The notes under the pieces were generated by a model. That model made no database searches and was not told where the DNA came from. It worked only from the letters and a program-made list of their open reading frames with translations. A DNA stretch of 64,000 nt, taken from assembly GCF_001570905.1 (NCBI RefSeq), contig NZ_BCSO01000007.1, positions 1 to 64,000 of the forward strand, given 5' to 3'. This document shows, in pieces, positions 25,002 to 32,736 of this stretch. Numbering within the stretch: the first letter of the stretch is position 1; each line of letters begins with the position of its first letter. This DNA is from [Zimmermannella] alba NBRC 15616. Lineage in GTDB: Bacteria; Actinomycetota; Actinomycetes; Actinomycetales; Microbacteriaceae. The translations under genes and the position numbers were made by a program.

Positions 25002-25682
25002 CTACTGGATCGGCGGCCAGGTGTGACAGATGTCCGGGCCGATGACCTCGTCCGGGATCGTGCCGATCATGTCGACGGATTGCGTTGCGTCGTTCCAGCG
25101 GTATTCGACGGTTTCGTGCTGCGAGGCTTCCGCCATCGACTCGTTGGGCGCTGGCCAGAAGTACTTGACTTTGATGCTGGTGGCTGTTTCTTCCGCAATG
25201 CGCTGCATGCCCGGGGCGCAGTCGCTCGTTGAGCCAATGTGTTCGCCGTAGTGGAAGAGCGCGATCTGGTCGGGTGAGGAACCGGTTGCACCTTCAACCG
25301 AGAACAGTGCGTAGCTGAGTGGTGCGCAGGGGTCGAAGTTCGTTTCGTAGGAGTTCGCATCCCACTTCACATCGACGTTGCTGCCCGACACGAAGGGGGA
25401 GGGGAGGTCGGCGGCCGCGGCGGAAATGCGCGGGTCTTCCTTGTTGAGGCCGCACGTTTCGCCCGCGGGTGTGGAGCCTGCTTCGCTTGTGGCGGTTTCG
25501 GCCGGCTGCTCCGCGGGTTGCCCGGCCCCATCGTCGCCGAGGGCAGGGCTCGTGCTCGCCTGGGTAACCGGGGCAGCGGGTGCTGCGGGCTGCGGCGCAG
25601 GTGCCGTGCACGCGGTGAGCGCGAGGCTCGTCCCGATCGTGACGAGGATTGCACAGGGCTTGAACGCGCGCCGGATTGCCAT
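25002..25682 (-). CDS. LppP/LprE-like lipoprotein
   Basis: The ATG at 25682 gives a lipoprotein signal peptide with lipobox LALTACT (Cys at about 25). An Ala/Pro/Thr/Glu-rich linker of about 50 residues leads to a C-terminal domain of about 145 residues. That domain has FDPCAPLSYALFSVEGATG, LFHYGEHIGSTSDCAPG and PDICHTWPPIQ, with cysteines able to form disulfides, and matches the pattern of mycobacterial LppP/LprE lipoproteins. Function in that family is not settled. The frame extends to 26024 in the neighbouring gene's region but shows no further signal. Confidence 0.8.
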   Translation of the reverse strand: MAIRRAFKPCAILVTIGTSLALTACTAPAPQPAAPAAPVTQASTSPALGDDGAGQPAEQPAETATSEAGSTPAGETCGLNKEDPRISAAAADLPSPFVSGSNVDVKWDANSYETNFDPCAPLSYALFSVEGATGSSPDQIALFHYGEHIGSTSDCAPGMQRIAEETATSIKVKYFWPAPNESMAEASQHETVEYRWNDATQSVDMIGTIPDEVIGPDICHTWPPIQ

Positions 25683-25728
25683 ACCCCAATTGTATTTGTT
25701 GATTTCAATGGTTGGCAATGTGTGAGGC

Positions 25729-27408
25729 TCACTCGAGCGCTGCCTCGCTGATGCCGAGGCTTGCGCGGAGCTTCGCCATGATCTCGTGCTGGTACGGCGC
25801 GACCACTGACTTCGAGATGCGGCAGTCGAGCAGGAGCGTCCCCGTCTCGTGCTCGGCGAGCCAGGCGCCAAGTTCAGCGAGGTCATTGAGTGTGCGGATG
25901 ATGCGGCCTTCCGCGCCGACACCCTCCGCGAAGGCGGCGAAGTTGACTTCGTCGATGAGCATGGCGTCCTGGTTAAGGCCGATCGTGCCGTACTGGGTGA
26001 CTTCCGCGTTGTACGCGGAGTCATTCATGACGACCACGATGGCCCGGTGCGCGGCGCGGACGGTGGAGTCGAGATCCGCGAGCGCCATGAGGCCACCGCC
26101 ATCCCCGGTGATGACAACGAGCGTGCGATCGGGCTGAGCGACGGCGGCACCCGGTGCTGAAGCAAAGCCGAGACCGATGGACTGGTATGCGGTGCCGACC
26201 ATGACGATGCTGTCCGGCGAAGGGAGCGAGAGATAGGTGTTCGGCCAGCCGATGAAGTGTCCGCCGTCGGTCACTACGAGACGATTCTCGGGGAGCGCAC
26301 GTTCGAGCTGCGCCATGAGGCTGCGCGGATCAAGGCGGCCGTCGGCGGCGAGCGCCTCACCGGGCTCTCGATCAAAGTGAGCGCCGGCGATCTCGTCGTC
26401 GCTGAACTCCTGCCATCTGTGTGGCGTGACAGTGTCGAGGGTCGCCTCGAGCGCTGCTGCGGCAAGCTTGCTATCGGCTTGGATGACCTCGCTCACCTGC
26501 GGGTGATTCGCCGTCGCGGTCTCGTTGACCTGGATGATGCGCGTGCCAGCGGGGAAGAGGTTCCCGAATCCCATCGTGAACTGGTTGAGGCTTGCGCCGA
26601 CGGCGAGCACGACATCCGCCTGTGCAAGGAGGCCTTGCGCGCGTTCCGACGCGAAGCCGCCGCACACACCAACGTCGAGCGCGCGGCCTCCAAAGCTGCC
26701 GCGGGCTGGCGCGCTCGTCGTTGTGACGGCACGCAGTCGGTCCGCGATGCGGGTGAGTTCCGGGATGGCGTGCCGGGCACCGCGGCCAGCGAGGATGACG
26801 GGTCGCTTCGCTTCGCGGAGGGCCGTGGCTGCCTTCGTGATGGCATGAGCGTCGGGCGTGATGGTGGGAGGTTCAATGCGCTCAGGCAGCTCGAGTGATT
26901 CAGCCTCGGCGGTGGCGGCGGGGAGATCGTAGGGGATCGCGAGGACCACGGGCGTGCGCTGCTCAACCGCGTGCCGCAGTGCGGCAAGGGTGGTCGCGCC
27001 GGCGTGCGACTGGTCCACGGTGAAGGTGGGGACGCCGACGGCGGCCGCCATCTGGGCCTGATCGACATCCCAGGGGCGGTGACCCGTCGTGGGAGCGTCG
27101 CCCACGACGAGCACAAGCGGGGACTGGTTCATCCGGGCATCCGCCAGCGCGGTCATCGTGTTCGTGTATCCGGCGCCGTAGGTCGTCGTCGCAACGGCGA
27201 GCTTCCGGCTCACGCGGAAGTAGGCATCGGCGGAGGCCACGGTGGCGGCTTCGTGACGGACAGCGGTGTACGCCATCTCGGAGCGGGCAACAGCATCCAC
27301 AAGATGGGCATTGCCATTGCCCATGAGACCGAAGACCTCGGTGGCGTAGTGGGCGAGCACCTCGGCGATGCGGGCAGAAACGGTGGCAGCAACAAGCGCG
27401 GTCAGCAT
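25729..27408 (-). CDS. ThDP-dependent enzyme, acetolactate synthase-like
   Basis: The 559-aa protein has the three ThDP-enzyme domains. The N-terminal pyrimidine domain has the catalytic Glu in AVRHEAATVASADAYFR. The central domain includes REAKRPVILAGRGA and GASLNQFTMGFG. The C-terminal pyrophosphate domain has the metal motif GDGGGLMALADLD...NDSAYN. The substrate is unknown: it could be an acetolactate synthase, benzoylformate decarboxylase-like or other 2-oxoacid enzyme. No regulatory subunit or ilv gene is adjacent. The ATG at 27408 follows AAGGA and was preferred over an in-frame ATG at 27426. It is divergent from yraN. Confidence 0.85.
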   Translation of the reverse strand: MLTALVAATVSARIAEVLAHYATEVFGLMGNGNAHLVDAVARSEMAYTAVRHEAATVASADAYFRVSRKLAVATTTYGAGYTNTMTALADARMNQSPLVLVVGDAPTTGHRPWDVDQAQMAAAVGVPTFTVDQSHAGATTLAALRHAVEQRTPVVLAIPYDLPAATAEAESLELPERIEPPTITPDAHAITKAATALREAKRPVILAGRGARHAIPELTRIADRLRAVTTTSAPARGSFGGRALDVGVCGGFASERAQGLLAQADVVLAVGASLNQFTMGFGNLFPAGTRIIQVNETATANHPQVSEVIQADSKLAAAALEATLDTVTPHRWQEFSDDEIAGAHFDREPGEALAADGRLDPRSLMAQLERALPENRLVVTDGGHFIGWPNTYLSLPSPDSIVMVGTAYQSIGLGFASAPGAAVAQPDRTLVVITGDGGGLMALADLDSTVRAAHRAIVVVMNDSAYNAEVTQYGTIGLNQDAMLIDEVNFAAFAEGVGAEGRIIRTLNDLAELGAWLAEHETGTLLLDCRISKSVVAPYQHEIMAKLRASLGISEAALE

Positions 27409-27686
27409 GAAACGTCCTTGTGACATGAACGGGCGAATAAGGCCGTATATGTCTGCCGAGGCTGGCGTCGGTGCCTGCATGCTCGGGCTAGCGCCCCTTT
27501 TTCGAGCGACAGCACGGTCGCCGAAAGTATCGAGCGACGTTGCTGGACGGCTCGAGTATACGAGCCTGTGCTTGGTGGAGCTTTGTCCATTCACAGGCGC
27601 GTTGTGGTCGTGCGGCTGACAGATATTCCGGGTGCGATTCGTGGATCGCGGTGTCTTTGTTCAGCCTTGGGGCAAGGAGGAACCCC

Positions 27687-28040
27687 ATGTCAGCTCAGAC
27701 CCTTGGCCGCGCGGGTGAGGATGCAGCAGCGCAGTATCTCGAATCGCTCGGGCACGTGATTCTCGACCGAAATTGGCGCTGCCGCGAAGGCGAGATCGAC
27801 CTCGTCTCACGTGATGGCGCATGCCTCGTCATGACCGAGGTGAAGACGAGGTCGAGCCTTCGCACGGGCGACCCGCTCGAGGCGATCACCCCGCGCAAGC
27901 TCGTTCGCTTGCGGATGTTGGCGGGCATGTGGTGCGCAGCGCATCCCGAGCTCGTAGGTCAGCTCCGGCTAGATGCAGTGAGCGTCATCATGCGCGGCGG
28001 CGAGCACCGCATCCGTCACCTCGCGGGGATCGGCGCATGA
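27687..28040 (+). CDS. YraN/UPF0102 family nuclease-like protein
   Basis: The 117-aa protein has the UPF0102 fold, related to Holliday-junction resolvases and restriction nucleases. Its motifs are GRAGEDAAAQYLESLGHVIL, EGEIDLVSRDG (Glu/Asp), and VMTEVKTRSS (E-x-K), the usual PD-(D/E)xK arrangement. AAGGAGG gives an excellent ribosome site for the ATG at 27687. Its stop overlaps the comM start (ATGA). The yraN-comM-dprA order is widely conserved and suggests DNA processing in natural transformation or recombination. Confidence 0.93.
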   Translation: MSAQTLGRAGEDAAAQYLESLGHVILDRNWRCREGEIDLVSRDGACLVMTEVKTRSSLRTGDPLEAITPRKLVRLRMLAGMWCAAHPELVGQLRLDAVSVIMRGGEHRIRHLAGIGA

Positions 28041-29593
28041 TCGCCCGCTGCCCGGCCATGAGCCTCGAAGGGCTGCGTGGCGCGGTTGTCGAGGTGGAGA
28101 CACACGTCGCGAGCGGGCTGCCAGCCTTCGTCCTCATCGGGTTGCCGGATACCGCGCTCGATGAGGCGAAAGACCGCGTGCGCGCGGCACTGCAAAGCTC
28201 TGGATGTCGTGTGCCCGCGAAGCGTGTCACCACGAACATGTCGCCCGCTTCCCTCCGCAAGCACGGCTCGGGCTTTGACGTCGCGATTGCCGTGTCGATC
28301 CTCGTGGCTGCTGGCACGATTCATCACGCGGCCCCGGCCCGGACGATGCACGTGGGGGAGCTCGGGCTCGACGGTTCGATTCGCGCCGTGCCGGGCGTCT
28401 TGCCGATCGCGCTCGCGGCGACACGTGCGGGCTTTGAGCGGATTGTCGTGCCCGCTGCTTCGGCAGAGGAGGCCGAAGCAGTTGAGGGGATCGAGGTGAT
28501 CGCCGTGCGCAACTTGCGGGAGCTTGCGCTCCGATACGGGGCGAATGTCGAGGATCTCGCTGAGGAAGCGGTTGAGGCAGCTCCGCCGCTCCGGATCCCG
28601 GAGCAGGTGCGTGTGCAGGCTGCTGCATCCCAACCGGAACCGGACCTGTCGGACGTGATTGGCAACGAGGATGCGGTGCAGGCGCTGCAGATTGCCGCAG
28701 TGGGTGGGCATCACCTCCTGATGGTGGGGCCTCCCGGCGCGGGGAAGACGATGCTTGCGGAACGCTTGCCGGGGATCCTGCCAGACCTTGACCTGGATGC
28801 GGCCATCGAGACCGCCGCCATCCGCAGCCTTCGTGGTGTGAGCGCCTGCCGTGCCGTGTCGACTCGGCCACCCTTTGAAGCGCCGCATCATTCGAGCTCG
28901 GCGGTGGCGCTCCTGGGTGGCGGATCGGGCAACATCCGCCCGGGTGCGATATCCCTCGCGCATCGCGGCGTGCTCTTTCTCGACGAGGCACCGGAGTTTC
29001 CCCGCGCCGTGCTCGATGCGCTTCGCCAACCGCTCGAGTCGGGTTCGGTCACCATCCACCGCGCCTATGGGGTTGCCGAGTTTCCGGCCCGCTGCCAACT
29101 GGTGCTTGCCGCGAACCCGTGCCCGTGCGGGGCTGATGAGCAGCAGTGTTCTTGCCCGCCGAATGCCCGGCGCCGATACGTTTCACGCATCTCCGGGCCA
29201 CTGCGGGACCGCATCGACCTGCAACTGCGGGTCGCCCCACCGAGCGCTGCACAGCGCGCGCTGCAAGCGAAGGGCGTCGGCCGTGCGCCGACGAGCGCTG
29301 AGGTCAGGGCTCGCGTGCAGGATTCGCGTGCCCGCAGCGCAGCACGTCTGGCTGGCACGCCATGGCGACTCAACGCCGAAGTTGACGGCACGTGGCTTCG
29401 GCGAGATCTCGCCTCGCGGCCGCTCGAGGTGCGGCGAGATCTTGACCGCGCCTTCGAGCGGGGGCTCCTCACGATGCGAGGCATCACCCGTGCCCTGCGC
29501 GTCGCCTGGTCGCTCGCCGACCTCGAGGGCGCCGACGCCATCACCGCAAACCACATCCGCCAGGCCCTCGCGTATCGGCAGGTGAATCTCTAA
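28037..29593 (+). CDS. comM: YifB/ComM family Mg chelatase-like AAA+ ATPase
   Basis: ComM is a hexameric helicase that drives branch migration during integration of transforming DNA. The 518-aa protein starts MIARCPAMSLEGLRGAVV with an N-terminal ribosomal-S5-like domain (about residues 1-170). The AAA+ core follows, with Walker A MVGPPGAGKTMLAERLPG near residue 230 and Walker B GVLFLDEAPEF. A zinc-binding-like PCPCG...C stretch (NPCPCGADEQQCSCP) and a C-terminal Mg-chelatase domain complete it. It overlaps yraN by 4 bases and dprA by one, so the three are one operon. Confidence 0.95.
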   Translation: MIARCPAMSLEGLRGAVVEVETHVASGLPAFVLIGLPDTALDEAKDRVRAALQSSGCRVPAKRVTTNMSPASLRKHGSGFDVAIAVSILVAAGTIHHAAPARTMHVGELGLDGSIRAVPGVLPIALAATRAGFERIVVPAASAEEAEAVEGIEVIAVRNLRELALRYGANVEDLAEEAVEAAPPLRIPEQVRVQAAASQPEPDLSDVIGNEDAVQALQIAAVGGHHLLMVGPPGAGKTMLAERLPGILPDLDLDAAIETAAIRSLRGVSACRAVSTRPPFEAPHHSSSAVALLGGGSGNIRPGAISLAHRGVLFLDEAPEFPRAVLDALRQPLESGSVTIHRAYGVAEFPARCQLVLAANPCPCGADEQQCSCPPNARRRYVSRISGPLRDRIDLQLRVAPPSAAQRALQAKGVGRAPTSAEVRARVQDSRARSAARLAGTPWRLNAEVDGTWLRRDLASRPLEVRRDLDRAFERGLLTMRGITRALRVAWSLADLEGADAITANHIRQALAYRQVNL

Positions 29594-30834
29594 TGGCCAA
29601 CCACATGCTCGAAGAGCTTCTTCCCGTGACCGAAACTCTCGGCGCGCATGCGCCTCTGAGCGGCGACCAGGCGCTCGAGCGTGCAGCCCGGGCAGCATGG
29701 CTCACGATCGCCGAGCCTGGGGACCGCGTCGCCGGGACTCTCATCGCCGAGCTTGGGGCAGCCGAATCCTTCGACTGGCTGCTCAGCGCACGCCGCAGCG
29801 AGTATCGCGGCGAACTCCAGCAGGCGCTCGAGCGCTGGGAGCCGCGCCTTGACGCAGACCGCATCATCCAGCTTGTCACCGCGGGCGCACGTCTTGGCGC
29901 GGTCCTCTGCGTACCGGGCGACCCTGCCTGGCCCGACCGTCTTGACAACCTTGGCGCCCATGCCCCGATCGGGCTCTGGCTCCGCGGTGAGGTGAGTCTC
30001 CTTGCCCGCTCGGGCGCCGCCGTTGTCGGGTCCCGTGCCTCATCACCATACGGGGACGACATCGCGCAGGAGATCACGTACGACCTTGCCGAGCACGGCC
30101 TCTCGACCATCTCGGGAGGCGCCTACGGGATTGACGCGGCCGCACACCGGGCAGCGCTCGCGGGGGAGGGCATGACGGTGGCCGTCATGGCGGGCGGATG
30201 TGACCGGCTCTACCCGAGCGGCAATCGCGAGCTTCTCGAGAGCATCCTCGCCGAGGGGCTCATCGTGAGCGAGCTTCCGCCCGGACAGTCGCCGACCCGC
30301 TGGCGATTCCTGCAGCGCAACCGTGTGGTTGCCGCGCTCGCCGCAGCGACCGTCGTGGTGGAGGCAGGCGCACGAAGTGGTGCGCTCAACACGGCGAACC
30401 ACGCCTCCACGCTGGGGCGCCCCCTCGGCGCCGTTCCTGGGCCGGTGCGCAGCGCGAGCTCCATCGGCTGTCATCGTCTCATCCGCGAAAACGGCGCCGT
30501 GCTTGTGACGGGGCCCGAGGATGTCCGAGAACTCATCGGGTCCTCGTGGTGCAGTGCCACGCAGCCGACGCAGCATGCAGGGCGCGCGTCGGGTGAGGGG
30601 AGCGCTGACGGAGCCGGGCACACGGCTCCAAGCCTCTTGCAGGACGCCGAGCAGCGGCGCGTGCTCGACGCGATGCCGGGCCGCGGGACGCTTCCCGCTG
30701 ATGAGCTTGCGCGTCGCGCGGGGCTCGGCATAGGTGCAACGAACGCTGCGCTCATTGGACTCGAACTCGACGGCTTCGTCGAACACTCGGGCAACGGCTG
30801 GCGCCTCCTCAGAAAGCGGCGACGATCGGCCTAG
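29593..30834 (+). CDS. dprA: DNA-processing protein DprA
   Basis: DprA loads RecA on incoming single-stranded DNA. The 413-aa product has an N-terminal SAM-like helical region and a Rossmann fold. The family signature is present: VVGSRASSPYG near residue 145, TISGGAYGIDAAAHRAAL, VMAGGCDRLYPSGN, and FLQRNRVVAALA, with a VEAGARSGALNTANHA helix. A C-terminal winged-helix-like domain ends the protein (LPADELARRAGLGIGATNAAL). The start overlaps comM by one base (TAATG). xerC follows nine bases later. Confidence 0.95.
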   Translation: MANHMLEELLPVTETLGAHAPLSGDQALERAARAAWLTIAEPGDRVAGTLIAELGAAESFDWLLSARRSEYRGELQQALERWEPRLDADRIIQLVTAGARLGAVLCVPGDPAWPDRLDNLGAHAPIGLWLRGEVSLLARSGAAVVGSRASSPYGDDIAQEITYDLAEHGLSTISGGAYGIDAAAHRAALAGEGMTVAVMAGGCDRLYPSGNRELLESILAEGLIVSELPPGQSPTRWRFLQRNRVVAALAAATVVVEAGARSGALNTANHASTLGRPLGAVPGPVRSASSIGCHRLIRENGAVLVTGPEDVRELIGSSWCSATQPTQHAGRASGEGSADGAGHTAPSLLQDAEQRRVLDAMPGRGTLPADELARRAGLGIGATNAALIGLELDGFVEHSGNGWRLLRKRRRSA

Positions 30835-30843
30835 GCTGAACGT

Positions 30844-31749
30844 GTGGCAAGCCTGGACGAGCAGATCGACGCGTTTCTTCGCGCAATCGACCTCGAGCGC
30901 GGCCTCTCACCCAACACGGTGAAGGCCTACGCCGCCGACCTCCAAGGCTTCGCGAACTTCGCCGAAGAACAGGGCGTCACGGATGCCGACGAGCTCGACC
31001 TTGAGCTCTTCCGCGACTGGCTGTGGCGAGCGAGCGAAACCGGTGCCGCCCCCGCAACGATTGCCCGACGTGCCGCGAGCGCCCGAAGTTTTACCGCCTG
31101 GCTCCAGCGGCGTGGCTACGGACCCGATGCCGCACGGCGACTGAAGTCTCCGAAGACGGGCCGCAGCCTCCCACGCGTGGTGACCAACGACGGCATGCAC
31201 GGCATCTTCGACCACCTGCACGCCCTCGCTGCTGGCGGCGATCCGAAGGCGCTCCGTGACCTCGCCATCATCGAACTGCTGTATGCCTCCGGTATCCGCG
31301 TCTCGGAGTGCTGCTCGCTCGACCTCGGTGATCTCGACTTTGAACGTCGCACGCTTCGGGTGATGGGTAAGGGGTCGAAAGAACGCGTCGCCCCCTTCGG
31401 GGCTCCTGCCGCAGAGGCGCTGCGCGATTGGATCCAGCGTGGCCGGCCTGCCCTTGCGAAGCCCCGTTCTGGGGACGCCCTCTTCCTCGGCGTGCGGGGT
31501 GGCCGCGTCGACCCGCGCAGCATCTACGAACTCACCCGCCGGGAACTCGAGGCGGCCCCAGGCAGTGGGCCGTCGGGGCCGCACGCTCTTCGACACACGG
31601 CGGCAACGCATCTGCTCGACGGTGGCGCCGATCTTCGCAGCGTTCAAGAGCTGCTCGGCCATGCAAGCCTCGGCACAACGCAGATCTACACGCACGTCTC
31701 CGCCGACCGTTTGAAGGCCGCCTACCAGCAGGCCCATCCTCGCGCCTAG
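30844..31749 (+). CDS. xerC: Tyrosine recombinase XerC
   Basis: XerC/XerD-type recombinases resolve chromosome dimers at dif sites. The 301-aa protein has an N-terminal SAM-like DNA-binding domain (FLRAIDLERGLSPNTVKAY) and a catalytic domain with Arg in YASGIRVSECC, Lys in GKGSKERVAP, HALRHTAATHLL, GHASLGTTQIYTHV and the nucleophile Tyr near residue 282. The context dprA-xerC-M23-rpsB is the normal chromosomal one, so this is not a phage integrase. Small AT-rich genes follow downstream. Confidence 0.95.
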   Translation: MASLDEQIDAFLRAIDLERGLSPNTVKAYAADLQGFANFAEEQGVTDADELDLELFRDWLWRASETGAAPATIARRAASARSFTAWLQRRGYGPDAARRLKSPKTGRSLPRVVTNDGMHGIFDHLHALAAGGDPKALRDLAIIELLYASGIRVSECCSLDLGDLDFERRTLRVMGKGSKERVAPFGAPAAEALRDWIQRGRPALAKPRSGDALFLGVRGGRVDPRSIYELTRRELEAAPGSGPSGPHALRHTAATHLLDGGADLRSVQELLGHASLGTTQIYTHVSADRLKAAYQQAHPRA

Positions 31750-31799
31750 GTGGAGGCGGGTCACTGTTCTCTGTGAATCGTCGATATGGAATGAATGAT

Positions 31800-31814
31800 T
31801 CGCTAGTCTAGCGA
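31800..31814. promoter_or_regulatory. Perfect palindrome upstream of small-gene cluster
   Basis: TCGCTAG and CTAGCGA form a 7-bp inverted repeat around a single T, ending 2 bases before the GTG of the 30-aa ORF. It overlaps the likely ribosome-site region and a TAGTCT -10-like element, so it could be an operator. No matching regulator gene lies nearby. Confidence 0.4.
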
Positions 31815-31816
31815 GT

Positions 31817-31909
31817 GTGTTCGGTGCGGAAATGATACTCATTCTTGTAATTTCGATCCTGCTCCTACTTGGGCTAGGTGTGGGACTGTTTTTATTGCTT
31901 CGTCGATGA
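31817..31909 (+). CDS. 30-aa single-pass membrane micro-protein
   Basis: A GTG opens a 30-codon frame that encodes a short start (MFGAEM) followed by one very hydrophobic helix, ILILVISILLLLGLGVGLFL, and two terminal arginines. It lies 3 bases upstream of the next ORF, which suggests coupling. An internal ATG at 31832 would leave just the helix. Tiny single-helix proteins of this type occur as type I-like toxins, regulators of membrane complexes, or non-functional ORFs. No antisense RNA could be assigned. Confidence 0.4.
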   Translation: MFGAEMILILVISILLLLGLGVGLFLLLRR

Positions 31910-31912
31910 GTT

Positions 31913-32284
31913 GTGTGGCTCGTGTCTTGCAAAGGGGTGCTTGCGAAAAAGGCTTTTGCAATGTTTGGAGTGGTTGCTGGAAACGTTCTTTTTCTATGTG
32001 GAGTGGGTGGGCCAAACGATTACGGCCAGGAATATGGTGTCCTTCCTGGCGATGTGTGTGAGAGAATTACTGATCATTTGGCTCAAGGTGGCATTCCTGA
32101 ACACGATCGTGTGCGTATTCTTACCAAGCTGGATCGCGGAGCGTTGCTGGATTCGCTTGCTGGCAGGGAGCCGCAGTCGGTTATTGTCGAGTGGGCTCGT
32201 CGGAGTGAGATTTTTCCTGATGGATCCCGCCGCTCATCGCCATTGGCGATGAGCGGCGGGTGCGGGTGGCGTGAGTGCGTTTGA
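31913..32284 (+). CDS. Small probable exported protein, cluster gene
   Basis: This 123-aa ORF begins 3 bases after the micro-protein stop. Residues 11-30 (AKKAFAMFGVVAGNVLFLCG) look like a signal peptide or anchor. The rest is mixed charged and polar (GVLPGDVCERITDHLAQGG), with no recognised domain. The last 20 residues (PDGSRRSSPLAMSGGCG...) are encoded by a perfect 16-bp hairpin and look unlike normal protein sequence. The true C-terminus may therefore have been replaced. Composition is AT-richer than the flanking housekeeping genes. Function is unknown. Confidence 0.45.
   Translation: MWLVSCKGVLAKKAFAMFGVVAGNVLFLCGVGGPNDYGQEYGVLPGDVCERITDHLAQGGIPEHDRVRILTKLDRGALLDSLAGREPQSVIVEWARRSEIFPDGSRRSSPLAMSGGCGWRECV
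32226..32260. repeat. Strong hairpin inside or between two small ORFs
   Basis: Two perfect 16-bp arms (CCCGCCGCTCATCGCC and complement) are joined by only 3 bases (ATT). It overlaps the 3' end of one small ORF and precedes the GTG of the next by about 10 bases. No T-run follows. It could be a terminator, a translation-blocking structure, or the footprint of an inserted palindrome. Confidence 0.65.
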
Positions 32285-32612
32285 CGCTTCCATGCAAGGA
32301 TGTATTCCGCAAAATGGCTGGAATGTGGGCTGTCGCGTTTCTGTTTGGGATGTGGTGAGTGAAGCGTCTTTTACTGTTGATTACCACACGAGCTACGAAG
32401 GGGCAGCGGAAGTTCGAGATGTGCGTGCTGCAGGGTGCAAGAATGTTGCGGGTCCGTGTACCGTCAATGCGGCTGTTCGACGTGCAGTTCAGGACGGAGA
32501 GTCCCCCGCCTGGGCGTCACTGTCATATACGGCGTCGGCCGCATGGGTTTCCGTAGCTGGTGAATTTGGCGTGCAAACTCGGGACGACGGTGTGTGGACA
32601 TACCATAATTGA
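32271..32612 (+). CDS. Small cysteine-containing protein, possibly 5'-truncated
   Basis: The 113-aa frame starts at a GTG overlapping the previous ORF by 14 bases. No signal peptide is visible, although the body looks like a secreted beta-rich domain with four cysteines: MQGCIPQ, NVGCRV, AAGCKN, AGPCTV. It also has a Ser/Tyr/Ala stretch (PAWASLSYTASAAWVSVAG). An in-frame stop lies 18 bases upstream (32250-32252), so an export signal may have been lost by mutation or hairpin insertion. No family was recognised. Confidence 0.45.
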   Translation: MSAFDASMQGCIPQNGWNVGCRVSVWDVVSEASFTVDYHTSYEGAAEVRDVRAAGCKNVAGPCTVNAAVRRAVQDGESPAWASLSYTASAAWVSVAGEFGVQTRDDGVWTYHN

Positions 32613-32654
32613 TCAGATTTTGTTGGCAAATAGTTCTCCCATAAAGGAATCGGT

Positions 32655-32698
32655 GCGGCAGGTATTCTGCTGAGCAGAATGCGCGCTGAATATGCCGC
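32655..32698. terminator. Nested inverted repeats between convergent genes
   Basis: ATTCTGCT/AGCAGAAT form an 8-bp stem with a one-base centre (32664-32680). Alternatively GCGGCAGGTATTC can pair with GAATATGCCGC around it. Placed between convergent genes, it is probably a bidirectional terminator. The alternative pairings are mutually exclusive. Confidence 0.5.
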
Positions 32699-32736
32699 CT
32701 GCGGATTCGGGGCGATGGGAATCGTTCTGGACCTAC

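Noticed and set aside
30844-31749. Phage integrase
   Set aside because: The neighbours are dprA and rpsB and the protein reads as a chromosomal XerC; no att sites or phage genes were seen.
31878-32252. Frame encoding a very hydrophobic Cys/Trp-rich peptide
   Set aside because: Shadow of the ORF at 31913 in another frame; its composition (Cys, Phe, Trp) is unusual for a real protein.
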